A stretch of 54,515 nucleotides of DNA from NCBI GenBank assembly GCA_036821485.1, contig DAISJM010000021.1:1-54515 (forward strand), read 5' to 3'. The notes under the pieces were generated by a model. That model made no database searches. It saw nothing but the letters and a program-made list of their open reading frames with translations, and had not been told where the DNA came from. Below, piece by piece: positions 42,201-49,738 of the stretch. Positions within the stretch are counted from its first letter, which is position 1; the number at the start of each line of letters is the position of its first letter. The position numbers and the translations under genes were made by a program. This DNA is from DAISJM01 sp036821485. GTDB lineage: Bacteria > Verrucomicrobiota > Kiritimatiellia > CAIQIC01 > JAGNIJ01.

Positions 42201-42459
42201 TCGTGACGTCCGGGCCATTCACACTCCGCAACGCGATAGCCATGTCCACGACGATTGCCTGATACACACCATTGGTCACTGAAATCGTGTCGCCCACTTC
42301 GGACACGTTGATCGCGTCTTGAATAATCACCGCCGCCGTCTCCCAATTTGTATACGGCGAGGTGGGATTGAGGCTGTTGGTCGAGACGTAGTGAATGTCC
42401 GCAAAAGAAGTGCTTAGTATCCCGGCCAGAATGAAAAGGCCTATGGATAGATGCTTCAT
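39280..42459 (-). CDS. Large secreted parallel beta-helix protein with PKD domain
   Basis: A 1059-residue exported protein with a signal peptide (MKHLSIGLFILAGILSTSFA). It contains two beta-helix modules of similar plan: residues about 20-380, opening IHYVSTNSLNP, and about 465-930, opening IYVSPDGDDGHDG. Each is built of short repeats of the type NC.I.GN.A..GGG. Between them is a PKD-like domain (VWDFGGGVTVTGVF). A calcium-binding type 3 repeat (DTDGDGLSDTNEI, EDSDGDRTMDGDE) and a C-terminal module (GYWVQRSTDLASGVWSN) follow. No catalytic residues can be named; such proteins are adhesins or polysaccharide-active. ATG 42459 is chosen for the signal peptide; the ribosome site is weak. Confidence 0.85.
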   Translation of the reverse strand: MKHLSIGLFILAGILSTSFADIHYVSTNSLNPTSPYTNWETAAVIIQDAINVSEVGDTISVTNGVYQAIVVDMAIALRSVNGPDVTIIPGLTTNGSGSTCAMLSDGSSLDGFTLRDGGGDAGGALCTSTNVILTNCIIVGNSGNTAGGVCGGTLHNCTISGNTSPNYAGVGGSYNSVLYHCVLVGNSGGSGGGAAGCELHFCEITGNSSYYWGGGTCWSTAYNCMYRSNSVSKLGGAAGYGSLYNCLLTGNVAGEGGGGTYCVDLYNCTVIGNTGGVLGGMYSGNACNSIIYYNYPQDHQAWCDDLHNCCTPGSWNVGGAYFTNAPGIVSLDNPRLLASSPCVNAGSNGDWIAGSLDLDGKPRTNGPVDIGAYEYWSDTKTGVISAVVSASNSPAAPGIVMGFSAVLSGQVDNCVWDFGGGVTVTGVFETSHSFLATGTHEVVITAWNLDGSVTGSVSVRVVGTDIYVSPDGDDGHDGAAWTNAKATIQAAIDDAWEGATRVLVSNGVYDTGGRVGSELPTNRVLLDKPLVLESVNGPDVTFIIGQPSTNTGGYGYDAIRCLGATTGSLISGFTFRDGYTTTNVIMSCPWDPYYCWISDVSPASGGGIWSPSPLLLVVSNCVFRNNHAYVNAGGAGNVGLVDCIFIDNSADTGDGGGANNCSASNCEFIGNQAVNGGGMSAGFAVNCAFESNAVTQNGGGIHNASAENCVFVGNTATAGGGATAGSDVSDCLLVCNTAQNGGGAYGGSVHRCLITSNAASGGGGACLASLDRCTVMKNDAGYGGGILDGSADSCLICDNVASSSAAGAIYAHLYNCTIVRNRCTGEDGGVYACQGFNNIIVSNEPCNMRWIYGMTYVCSSPYYEAEGWVTNDPCFVDYNGDDFHLASNSPCIDAGTTNDEAMDLDGIPRPLDGNGDGAAVCDLGCYEFVHPTADTDGDGLSDTNEIYVWHTQALAEDSDGDRTMDGDEVTAGTDPLSSGSFLGLDSVNPAGSGWLLTWRTVFGKGYWVQRSTDLASGVWSNLWNYPISELDEYPEGTESFYDLNAPTDRPAVYRVQLNE

Positions 42460-42534
42460 GCCCACCCCGTGAAAACCGCCCAAAATCCACAATACCCCGA
42501 ATGGTCTCGGAGTAAATACGAAATGGGACCGGTC

Positions 42535-42551
42535 TTTCCAAGGATTGGAAA
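42535..42551. repeat. TTTCCAA-GGA-TTGGAAA palindrome upstream of the beta-helix gene
   Basis: A perfect 7-bp-arm inverted repeat, 75 bases upstream of the beta-helix start. On the minus strand its TTGGAA is followed after 17 bases by TATTTA, so it could overlap a promoter. The same arms and spacer occur twice in aspA (15841-15888). A half copy, TTTTCCAAGGGTTG, lies at 42565. Confidence 0.5.
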
Positions 42552-42613
42552 AAACGGGTTCTGATTTTCCAAGGGTTGCCTGCCCGAGAGGCCGCCCCGC
42601 GGCCAGGGGAAAA

Positions 42614-43657
42614 TCACGCCATCAGGCGGTCCAGCGCGGACAGGAAGGCCATCATCTCGCCGTCGGTCGCCATCGTGATGCGGAGATAGTCACCCGTCCG
42701 CTCGCCCGGGAAGTGCCGTACAAGAATCTTGTCGGCCCGCAGCGCGTCGAACAGCTCCCGAGCCTTCATCTTCGGCGGCGGCTTGACCCAGAGAAAATTC
42801 GTCGCCGACGGCTGGACCTCGAACCCGCGCCTCGCCAGCTCCCCCGCCACGCGCCCGCGCGTGTCCTTGATCCGCTCGACGTTACGCCGCATGTGACTCG
42901 CGTCCTGGACCGCCGCGAGCGCAATCTCCTGCGCCAGCCGGTCCACGTTGTACGAATCCTTGATCTTGTAGAACGCACCGATCAGCGATTCACGCCCGAT
43001 CACGTAGCCCACGCGCAGCCCCGCGAGCGAAAAGGATTTCGACAGCGTGCGCGCCACGAGCACATTGTCCATCGAGAGCGCGAGGTCTACACAATCGTAT
43101 CCGGCAAAATCGACGTAGGCCTCATCGATCAGCACCACACCGGGAAACGCCTTGCAGAAATCGCGGACGATATCCTTCGGATACTGAAGGCTCGTCGGCG
43201 CGTTCGGATTCGCGAGAAAGAAGAGCGAGGCCGAATAATCCTTCGGCATATCCCACGAGAAATCCTGCTTCAGGCTGACGGGCTTCCGGGCGATCTCGTG
43301 GATGTCCGCCAGCACCGGGTACAGCGAGTAGGACGGCTCGAAGTAGCCGACGCTGCCGCTCTGCTCTACGAACGCTCGGATGCACAACGCCAGCACCTCA
43401 TCCGACCCGTTGCCGACGAAGATCTCGCTCGGACTGCAACCGTGGTAAACGGCCAGCGCCTGCCGCAACTCCGAGCAGACCGGATCCGGATACAGCCGCA
43501 GGCGCTCAATCGACTGCTGGAGCACCTCGGCAATCCGCGGACTGGGCGGATAGGCATTCTCATTCGTGTTGAGCTTGATGACGTCACGCGTCTTCGGCTG
43601 CTCGCCGGGCGTGTACGCCGCCAGACTCTGAACGTTCTTGCGAATGTAGCGCGTCAT
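42614..43657 (-). CDS. hisC: Histidinol-phosphate aminotransferase HisC
   Basis: A 347-residue PLP enzyme of histidine synthesis. It shows KLNTNENAYPPSP, GNGSDEVLALC, NPNAPTS, DEAYVDFAG and the PLP lysine in TLSKSFSLAGLRVGY. The start ATG 43657 lies 38 bases after the hisD stop in the same direction. It is the last gene of the long uvrA-to-hisC minus-strand series; the next his gene in standard order, hisB, lies 6.4 kb further on. Confidence 0.95.
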   Translation of the reverse strand: MTRYIRKNVQSLAAYTPGEQPKTRDVIKLNTNENAYPPSPRIAEVLQQSIERLRLYPDPVCSELRQALAVYHGCSPSEIFVGNGSDEVLALCIRAFVEQSGSVGYFEPSYSLYPVLADIHEIARKPVSLKQDFSWDMPKDYSASLFFLANPNAPTSLQYPKDIVRDFCKAFPGVVLIDEAYVDFAGYDCVDLALSMDNVLVARTLSKSFSLAGLRVGYVIGRESLIGAFYKIKDSYNVDRLAQEIALAAVQDASHMRRNVERIKDTRGRVAGELARRGFEVQPSATNFLWVKPPPKMKARELFDALRADKILVRHFPGERTGDYLRITMATDGEMMAFLSALDRLMA

Positions 43658-43695
43658 CTGTTGTCGGTCATCCGGCCGCGGACAACCGTCCTTGA

Positions 43696-45012
43696 TTACT
43701 TCTCAAACCGTATGGTCGCCGAACGGGCGTGAGCGTCGAGTTGCTCCACGCGACCGAACGCCTCGAGCACCGGCAACACATCTTGAAGGTCGGCGCGCGT
43801 GAACGAGATAACACTCGTGCGTCGGCGGAACGAGTCCACCGTCAGCCCCGAGAACATCGCCGCCGTGCCGCCGGTCGGCAGCACATGGCTCGGGCCCGCG
43901 ACAAAATCGCCCGCGCACTCCGGCGTCCACGCGCCGAGGAATACCGCGCCGGCTGTGCGCACGTTCTGCGCCCAGCGCCGCGGCTCGATCGTCAGCAGTT
44001 CAAGATGCTCCGGCGCAAACCGGTTGCACAAATCCATGCCGACATCGAGATTGTCGACCACCACGATCAGCGCACCCTTTTCCAGCACCGTGCGGATGGT
44101 CTGCCGCCGCTTCAGGGTGGCCGCCTGCTTCACCAATTCCTTCTGGACCGCCTCCGCAAGGCGCGTGGAAGGCGTCACCAGCAGAACCTTCTCGTGACCC
44201 GTGCCGTGCTCGGCCTGCGAGAGCAGGTCCGCCGCCACGAACTCCGGCTGAGCCGTATCATCAGCCAGGATGGCAAGCTCGCTGGGCCCCGCCACCATGT
44301 CCAAATCCACCTCGCCGTATACCAACCGCTTCGCCGCCGTCACGTACGGGCCGCCCGGACCGACGATCTTCTGCACCTTGCGGATCGTCTTGGTGCCGTA
44401 AGCCATCGCCCCGATCGCCTGGATGCCGCCGACCTTGTAGATCTCATTCGCACCCGCGAGATCGAGCGCGTAGAGAAGGTAGGGATCCACCTTGCCGTCC
44501 TTGCCGGCGGGCGTGCACGCTACAACTTCGAGAACGCCGGCGACGCGCGCCAGCGTGACCGTCATCAGCGCCGTGGAGGCCAGCGGCGCCGCACCGCCCG
44601 GAATGTACGCGCCGATGCGCGCGAGCGGAATGAACTGCTCGCCGATCACACCGCCCTTCGGCGTCGCGATCGTCCAATCCTTCCTCAACCCCGACTGCGC
44701 AAAACGGATGATGCGGCGGTAGGTCTCGGTGGCACTGCGCTTGAAATCGAGGTCCACCTCGCTGATGGCCGCCTTCCGCTCCTCGGTGGTAACGGCAAAG
44801 GCCGCGGGCTCCAGCGCCGCGCCATCGAATTCCTTCACATACTTCGCCACAGCCTCATCGCCGTCCTGGCGAATATCGGCGAGCACGCGGGCCGCCGTGG
44901 CCTCCGCCGTCGCGTCGAATGCGGGCCGGTTCAGGAACTGCGTCACGACTTCCGATTCCGTGTTCGGATACCAGCGCGCCACCGGCACTCGGATGGATTG
45001 TTCTTCCGCCAT
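43696..45012 (-). CDS. hisD: Histidinol dehydrogenase HisD
   Basis: A 438-residue enzyme that oxidises histidinol to histidine in two NAD-linked steps. Family motifs: YIPGGAAPLASTALM, KVGGIQAIGAMAYGT, GPGGPYVTAAKR, LDMVAGPSE, LLSQAEHGTG (zinc Gln and His), RFAPEHLELLT with the catalytic Glu-His, and GPSHVLPTGG. ATG 45012. It lies 20 bases after the membrane zinc-ribbon gene. Confidence 0.96.
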   Translation of the reverse strand: MAEEQSIRVPVARWYPNTESEVVTQFLNRPAFDATAEATAARVLADIRQDGDEAVAKYVKEFDGAALEPAAFAVTTEERKAAISEVDLDFKRSATETYRRIIRFAQSGLRKDWTIATPKGGVIGEQFIPLARIGAYIPGGAAPLASTALMTVTLARVAGVLEVVACTPAGKDGKVDPYLLYALDLAGANEIYKVGGIQAIGAMAYGTKTIRKVQKIVGPGGPYVTAAKRLVYGEVDLDMVAGPSELAILADDTAQPEFVAADLLSQAEHGTGHEKVLLVTPSTRLAEAVQKELVKQAATLKRRQTIRTVLEKGALIVVVDNLDVGMDLCNRFAPEHLELLTIEPRRWAQNVRTAGAVFLGAWTPECAGDFVAGPSHVLPTGGTAAMFSGLTVDSFRRRTSVISFTRADLQDVLPVLEAFGRVEQLDAHARSATIRFEK

Positions 45013-45032
45013 GCTTCACCATTTCTGTTACG

Positions 45033-45266
45033 TCAACGTTTCACCGCTTCATTGAGACATCCGCAGCGCGTGCAGCGCGCCAGGGGCACATCGCGCGAGT
45101 CCACATAGACATGCCGGCACACACTGCAGCGATAGATGCGCGTCCGGGAGGCCTTGACCCTCGGTTCAGCCCGCCGATAGGAGTAATATAGTCCGCACGC
45201 GAAAAGTGCAACAAGCGTGAAAAGCAGCGGGAAGAGCAGCAGGTACTGCGGCGAGAGGTGAATCAT
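45033..45266 (-). CDS. Small membrane zinc-ribbon protein
   Basis: A 77-residue protein with an N-terminal membrane segment (YLLLFPLLFTLVALFACGLYYSY) and a C-terminal zinc ribbon with two CxxC pairs, CSVC and CTRCGC. Its ATG overlaps the stop of the TonB-like gene by four bases, so it is part of the exb operon. Function not recognised; zinc ribbons of this size often mediate protein contact. Confidence 0.75.
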   Translation of the reverse strand: MIHLSPQYLLLFPLLFTLVALFACGLYYSYRRAEPRVKASRTRIYRCSVCRHVYVDSRDVPLARCTRCGCLNEAVKR

Positions 45267-46093
45267 GATGCCGGCACCCCCACCCGCTCCCGCGCCACAG
45301 CCGCCGGACGGCCCGGCCACGTCAACCGAACCCGCCCCTGCACCGTGTCCCCGGTAATCTCGAAACGCCAGCCCATCAGGGTCCGCACAATCCATGTGTT
45401 GATCGCGGGAACGTCCGGGGAATCCTCCAGGAACACGTGCAGCACCCGGCCCTTGGAACTCACCTCAACGATGGCCATCGCATCCCACGCCTCCGCGCCG
45501 AAGACCGCGGGATCTTGCGGCAAATCATTCCGCTCCAGCTCGAAGCCCCTCAGCCCGCCGAGGATCTCGATACCTATCTTCACGTTGGTCGACACGGGCG
45601 GACTGAAGACGGCTGCCGGCAGTTGCGGCCAACTCAGGTTGGTCAACGTCTCGCTGGCCAAGGACAAGGCATCTATGCCCGCAGCCACCACGACCCCGGT
45701 TTCCGGAACCGGCGTCCGCTCCAACATCGACGGTCGCGTGTAAGCCATGTTCACCGGCGGACGCGCCCCGATCTCGTTCGTCAACGCGGTCCCGCTGAAT
45801 CCGGCCGGCGTCGGCAGCGAGAAGACGGCCGGCGACCAGAAATCGCGAACGTCCGGAACTGCGGTCCCGGGAACTCGGGCGACTTCGCGCGCGGGGAGAT
45901 AGCTCAGCTGAGGCGCGGACGCGAGCGTCGCGCGCGGCGGCGGAGGTGCAGGCTGGAGCCAGACCCACCAGACGCCGTGCCAGCCTATCGTCAACAGCAC
46001 CGCGTAAATCCAGTGACGCAGGCACACGCCCCCCACGCGGGAGCAATCCCGCGCACGAACGACATCGGCGGCTGTGGCGGAGGCAGTGGTCAC
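45263..46093 (-). CDS. TonB-like periplasmic protein
   Basis: A 276-residue protein with one N-terminal membrane segment (WIYAVLLTIGWHGVWWVWL), a proline-rich linker (PAPPPPRA) and a long periplasmic part ending in a small beta domain (AIVEVSSKGRVLHVFLED...VQGRVRLTWP) that resembles the TonB C-terminal fold. It starts at GTG 46093, overlapping the exbD stop in GTGA. Position after exbB and exbD supports a TonB role, the transmission of energy to outer-membrane receptors. The sequence itself is divergent, so TonB is an inference. Confidence 0.6.
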   Translation of the reverse strand: MTTASATAADVVRARDCSRVGGVCLRHWIYAVLLTIGWHGVWWVWLQPAPPPPRATLASAPQLSYLPAREVARVPGTAVPDVRDFWSPAVFSLPTPAGFSGTALTNEIGARPPVNMAYTRPSMLERTPVPETGVVVAAGIDALSLASETLTNLSWPQLPAAVFSPPVSTNVKIGIEILGGLRGFELERNDLPQDPAVFGAEAWDAMAIVEVSSKGRVLHVFLEDSPDVPAINTWIVRTLMGWRFEITGDTVQGRVRLTWPGRPAAVARERVGVPAS

Positions 46094-46560
46094 GGATTGA
46101 TGCGCTTGTCGGAGGAGATGCGGGTGGCGATCACCACCTTGCGAATCCCCGCGGACATCGCCATGTTGTAAATCTGGACGATCGTCCCATTTTGCACACG
46201 TTCATCGGCCTCGATCACCAACGCCGTATCGGGATGATCGTAGGCCGCCTGGGCAAAGGCCGGCGCGAGCCCTTCCAACGTGCGGCGCTCGTCGTTGAAA
46301 AACACCATGCCCTCCTGCGAAATCGTTACGACCATCGCGGCGTAAGGGGCGCCCGACGTGAACGTCGAGGCCGGCAGATTCACCACCACGCCCGGCTGCA
46401 AGACGAACGAGGAATTGACGATGAAGAAGAACAGCAGGAGCAGTACCACGTTGAGAAGAGGGATGGCCTCCAGCGGTCCACGCACCACGCGCGCGTGCGG
46501 ACGATACCGCCTGCGCAGGTAGCTGAGCCTCTCCACGATGGGTTTGTCGACAAGCTTCAT
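46090..46560 (-). CDS. exbD: ExbD/TolR-family protein lacking the membrane aspartate
   Basis: A 156-residue protein with one membrane segment and a periplasmic domain. The segment reads EAIPLLNVVLLLLFFFIV, where ExbD, TolR and MotB carry an Asp in the PLIDVVF position that takes up protons; here it is Asn (codon AAC on the minus strand). A Glu lies five residues before it. The periplasmic part starts SSFVLQPGVVVNLPAS and ends with a normal ExbD fold (LVIEADERVQNGTIVQIYNMAMSAGIRKVVIAT). ATG 46560 is six bases after the exbB stop. Family membership is clear; proton coupling is in doubt. Confidence 0.88.
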   Translation of the reverse strand: MKLVDKPIVERLSYLRRRYRPHARVVRGPLEAIPLLNVVLLLLFFFIVNSSFVLQPGVVVNLPASTFTSGAPYAAMVVTISQEGMVFFNDERRTLEGLAPAFAQAAYDHPDTALVIEADERVQNGTIVQIYNMAMSAGIRKVVIATRISSDKRINP

Positions 46561-46566
46561 GCCGGC

Positions 46567-47190
46567 CTACTTTCCCTTGTGCGAACCCTTCGACGTCAGG
46601 AAGGCCAGGATTTCGCCCGATGCGTTTTCCATGTCCAGCACGATCGACTCGATGCGCGAAACGAGCAGGTTGTAGCCCGCATAAATCGGAATCGCCACGG
46701 CAATACCCGCCGCGGTCGAGATCAGCGCCTGCCAGAGCCCGGCCATCAGGTCGCCCGACTGAACAAGCGGCGCTTTCTGCTGGATCATCAGCAACGCCTG
46801 CATCAATCCCAGCACCGTGCCGAGCAACCCCAGCAGCGGCGTGATCTGTGCGAACGTCGCGAGGAACGTCAGGTGCCGCTCCAGGCGCGGAATCTCCGCA
46901 AGACCCGTTTCCTCGATGGCTCGGTGGATGCTCTCGCGATCCTCGTCGTGATGCAAAACAGCCGCCCGGACGATGCTCGCCACCGGCCCCGGCGTCTCAT
47001 CACAGATGCTGACGGCTTCGACAATATTCTGCCGGTTGAGAATGTTGTAGATGCCCTGTAGAAAATCGCGCCACTTGATCTGCGCACGATGCAGATCGAT
47101 GAGCTTGGCAAAGAACATGATGCCGGCCACCACGCTGGTGGCCAGAATGAACCACGTCATCAGCCCGCCCTTTTGAAGCAACATCCACAT
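46567..47190 (-). CDS. exbB: ExbB/TolQ/MotA-family proton channel-like protein
   Basis: A 207-residue membrane protein with three membrane segments: residues 8-28 (GLMTWFILATSVVAGIMFF), about 115-140 (ITPLLGLLGTVLGLMQAL) and 150-175 (LWQALISTAAGIAVAIPIYAGYN). The Thr of GTVLG is kept. In the third segment ExbB usually has a Glu (AEAL...TA); here it is Gln (WQAL). ATG 47190 has an AGGAGG ribosome site. It follows the TPR gene by 16 bases. The matching exbD also lacks its membrane acid. Confidence 0.92.
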   Translation of the reverse strand: MWMLLQKGGLMTWFILATSVVAGIMFFAKLIDLHRAQIKWRDFLQGIYNILNRQNIVEAVSICDETPGPVASIVRAAVLHHDEDRESIHRAIEETGLAEIPRLERHLTFLATFAQITPLLGLLGTVLGLMQALLMIQQKAPLVQSGDLMAGLWQALISTAAGIAVAIPIYAGYNLLVSRIESIVLDMENASGEILAFLTSKGSHKGK

Positions 47191-47206
47191 CGCCGTTCCT
47201 CCTGTC

Positions 47207-49738
47207 CTAGAACAACACCCAATGCTCGAGGCGTATCTTCTGAATACGCCCCTGCGCCTCGGCCGACGCCGGTACGTTGGCCCGCACCACACGCTTGTAA
47301 ATATTCACCGCCTCGCGCCACTGCCCCTCCGACTCCTTGATAGACGCCGCGTTGAACGCCGACCGGGTGAACCAGACCGGACTGCCAGCATCGCCCTGTT
47401 CCATGTCGCGCAGGTAGCCATACACCACGTTCATGTAGCGCTCCAGCGCTTCCTCGCGCTGGTTCATCTTCTCGTGACAACGGCCCATCTTGTGTTCCGC
47501 CTGCGCCTTGAGATCGCGACCGGCACGACGGCTTCCCAACACCATCTGGTACGAGGCCAGCGCCTCCTGGTAACGCTTGGGATCTTCTTTGCCGAGTGTG
47601 AACTGGCAGTCGCCTTTGCGCCCCCACGCCAAGTCGACGAGGTAGCTGCCGGGGAATTTGTTGATGACCTCTTCGAACGCGAGGATCGCGCCGGCAAACT
47701 GGCCCAGTTCGCTCAAGGCATCGCCCTGGGCGAACCGCGCTTCGGCCAGCCGGGTGCTCGCCGGATAGTTCTTCGCCAACTTGTTGAACGTCTCGATTGC
47801 GCGAAGATATTCCTTCTGCTCCATGGCCGCGCGCCCTGCCCAGAAGACCGCCGCATCCGCCAGCGACCCCTTGGCATCGCGCTCCGCCAGCGCCATGAAT
47901 TGCTTCTCCGCCTCCGCGTACTCGCCGTGGTTGAATTGATACTCACCCAGCCAGAAGAGCACCTCGCCCACCCACGGCGATTTCGGATATTTCTCGATGA
48001 ACTGGCGGCACAACGCGAGCGCTTCCTTGTCATTGCCGAGCAGGTAGAGACACCAGCCGCGCATGTAGAAGGATTGCTCGGCCACATCACTCCTCGGCGT
48101 CTGGCTCACCACCCGGTCAAAGTCCGCCAACGCATCCTGGAACAATCCCTGCCGATAGCGAATCAGCCCCCGGGCATGCAACGCGCGGGAGCAGACAACT
48201 TCGTTGGAACAGGTGCCGATCAACCGGTCATACGTCTCCATCGCGCGTTCCCACTCGCCGGCTTCGCCCTGCAGATGCGCCATGCGCATCAGCGCTTCCT
48301 CGGCCAACGGCGAGTCAGATTGCTGCTTGGCGATCGACTGAAAAGCATTCTGCGCGTCGCGCAGCGCGCCTTGCGCGGCCAGGCATTCGGCGGCTTGGAA
48401 CGCCGCACGAGGACTCAATGCATCGCGCGGAAATTCGCGACCCACCCGCTCGTACCGCTCCCTCGCAACCTTGAACTGCCCGCTGGCGAAGTAGGCGTCC
48501 GCCGCCTTGAAGAGGGCTTGGGCACGATCCGCCGGATCGGCGTATAAACTGTGAGCCTTGTCGAACGAAGCCGCCGCTTCCGCATAACGCTCAAGGCCCC
48601 ACAGGCTCCAACCCTTCCCCATCAGCGCACGCGGCAAATCGGTCTTTTCGGAAAAGGCTTCAAGATAGTTCTGAAACTCCGTCAGCGACTTTTCGAATTC
48701 TCCGCGGTCGAGCAGCGTCTGCGCGACCTCCAGCAACGCCCGGCCTGCCTCGGGATTGCCCGGGTCGGCCCTCACTGCATCCCGCAGCGCCGTGATCCCT
48801 TCGTCGGTACGCCCCGCCCGTACCAGCAGCTTGCCACGCGCAATGCCGGTCTGGTTGCTCACGGCCCGATCGGGTGCGAGGGCCGCAGCCTGCTCCATCA
48901 CTTGGATCGCGCCGTTGAAATTGGTGCGCGCTTCGTAGCCCGAGGCCAGAGCGAAGAGCGCCTCGAGTTTCAGCACAACCCGCGCTTCCTGCTGGGTGGA
49001 CAAAGCCGTAAGCGCGTCCTGCGCCCGCGTCCAGTCACCGCGCTCAATGGCCAGCTTGCCGATCCACAGGCGCGCCTGCGCCGCGGCATCGCTTGAGGGA
49101 TAGCTGGAGGCCAGGCGATCCAGCACGATCAGGGCGCGATCCTGTCCGCCGGAGGCCACCAGTGCCGCCGCCCAGTCGAGGAGATGTTCCGGTGCCTCGG
49201 GCGCATCGGGATGATCCTTGGCCAACTGCTCCAGAATTTCCGCGGCGCGCTCAAACTGCTTCAGTTGAATCAGGCTCTTGGCCTCAAGCCGCGCAGCCGC
49301 GACCTCGTAGGAGGTCCCGCCAAAACGCTTGGTCACATCGTCCAGATCTTTGAGAACCGTCTCGAAGGAGCCGGCGGCAAAGTGGGCCCGGGCACGCCAA
49401 TACGCCATGCCCGCAAGCGTCTCGGCATCCTTCGTCCATGCCACCCTCGCCTCCAACATGTCCACCGCGTCGTCATACCGCGCCTGCCCGACCAGCGCCT
49501 GGGCCAACAAGACAGTCCCCTCCGCCTTCTCCGTTCGCGTGGAGGCTTTGCGGATGTAATGCCGCAGCTCCTTCTCCGCCATGGGATAGAGACCGTCTTC
49601 GAGCGCCGCCCGCCCCGCAGCCAAGGCCTCCTCTTTCTCGGAAGGCCGGGCCGGCGCGGGTTGGGAGAAGGCACAGCAGGCCGTCGCGACAACCATCGCG
49701 AGGCTCAGCAGCAATAGGCTGGACGCCGAAGTTCTCAC
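47207..49738 (-). CDS. Exported tetratricopeptide-repeat protein
   Basis: An 843-residue protein with a signal sequence (LLLLSLAMVVATACCAFSQ; the Cys pair could allow lipidation) and TPR-type helical repeats over nearly all the rest, e.g. ALYLFERGRF-like units such as YDDAVDMLEARVAW, FEKSLTEFQNYLEAF, GEYAEAEKQFMALAE. Similar large TPR proteins accompany ExbBD in PVC and other Gram-negative bacteria and probably serve as a periplasmic scaffold. It starts at GTG 49738, overlapping the uvrA stop by four bases. No enzymatic domain. Confidence 0.85.
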   Translation of the reverse strand: MRTSASSLLLLSLAMVVATACCAFSQPAPARPSEKEEALAAGRAALEDGLYPMAEKELRHYIRKASTRTEKAEGTVLLAQALVGQARYDDAVDMLEARVAWTKDAETLAGMAYWRARAHFAAGSFETVLKDLDDVTKRFGGTSYEVAAARLEAKSLIQLKQFERAAEILEQLAKDHPDAPEAPEHLLDWAAALVASGGQDRALIVLDRLASSYPSSDAAAQARLWIGKLAIERGDWTRAQDALTALSTQQEARVVLKLEALFALASGYEARTNFNGAIQVMEQAAALAPDRAVSNQTGIARGKLLVRAGRTDEGITALRDAVRADPGNPEAGRALLEVAQTLLDRGEFEKSLTEFQNYLEAFSEKTDLPRALMGKGWSLWGLERYAEAAASFDKAHSLYADPADRAQALFKAADAYFASGQFKVARERYERVGREFPRDALSPRAAFQAAECLAAQGALRDAQNAFQSIAKQQSDSPLAEEALMRMAHLQGEAGEWERAMETYDRLIGTCSNEVVCSRALHARGLIRYRQGLFQDALADFDRVVSQTPRSDVAEQSFYMRGWCLYLLGNDKEALALCRQFIEKYPKSPWVGEVLFWLGEYQFNHGEYAEAEKQFMALAERDAKGSLADAAVFWAGRAAMEQKEYLRAIETFNKLAKNYPASTRLAEARFAQGDALSELGQFAGAILAFEEVINKFPGSYLVDLAWGRKGDCQFTLGKEDPKRYQEALASYQMVLGSRRAGRDLKAQAEHKMGRCHEKMNQREEALERYMNVVYGYLRDMEQGDAGSPVWFTRSAFNAASIKESEGQWREAVNIYKRVVRANVPASAEAQGRIQKIRLEHWVLF

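Noticed and set aside
39280..42459. Possible CRISPR or tandem DNA repeats in the beta-helix gene
   Set aside because: The repeats are at protein level with variable spacing and diverged DNA; no identical direct repeats with spacers.
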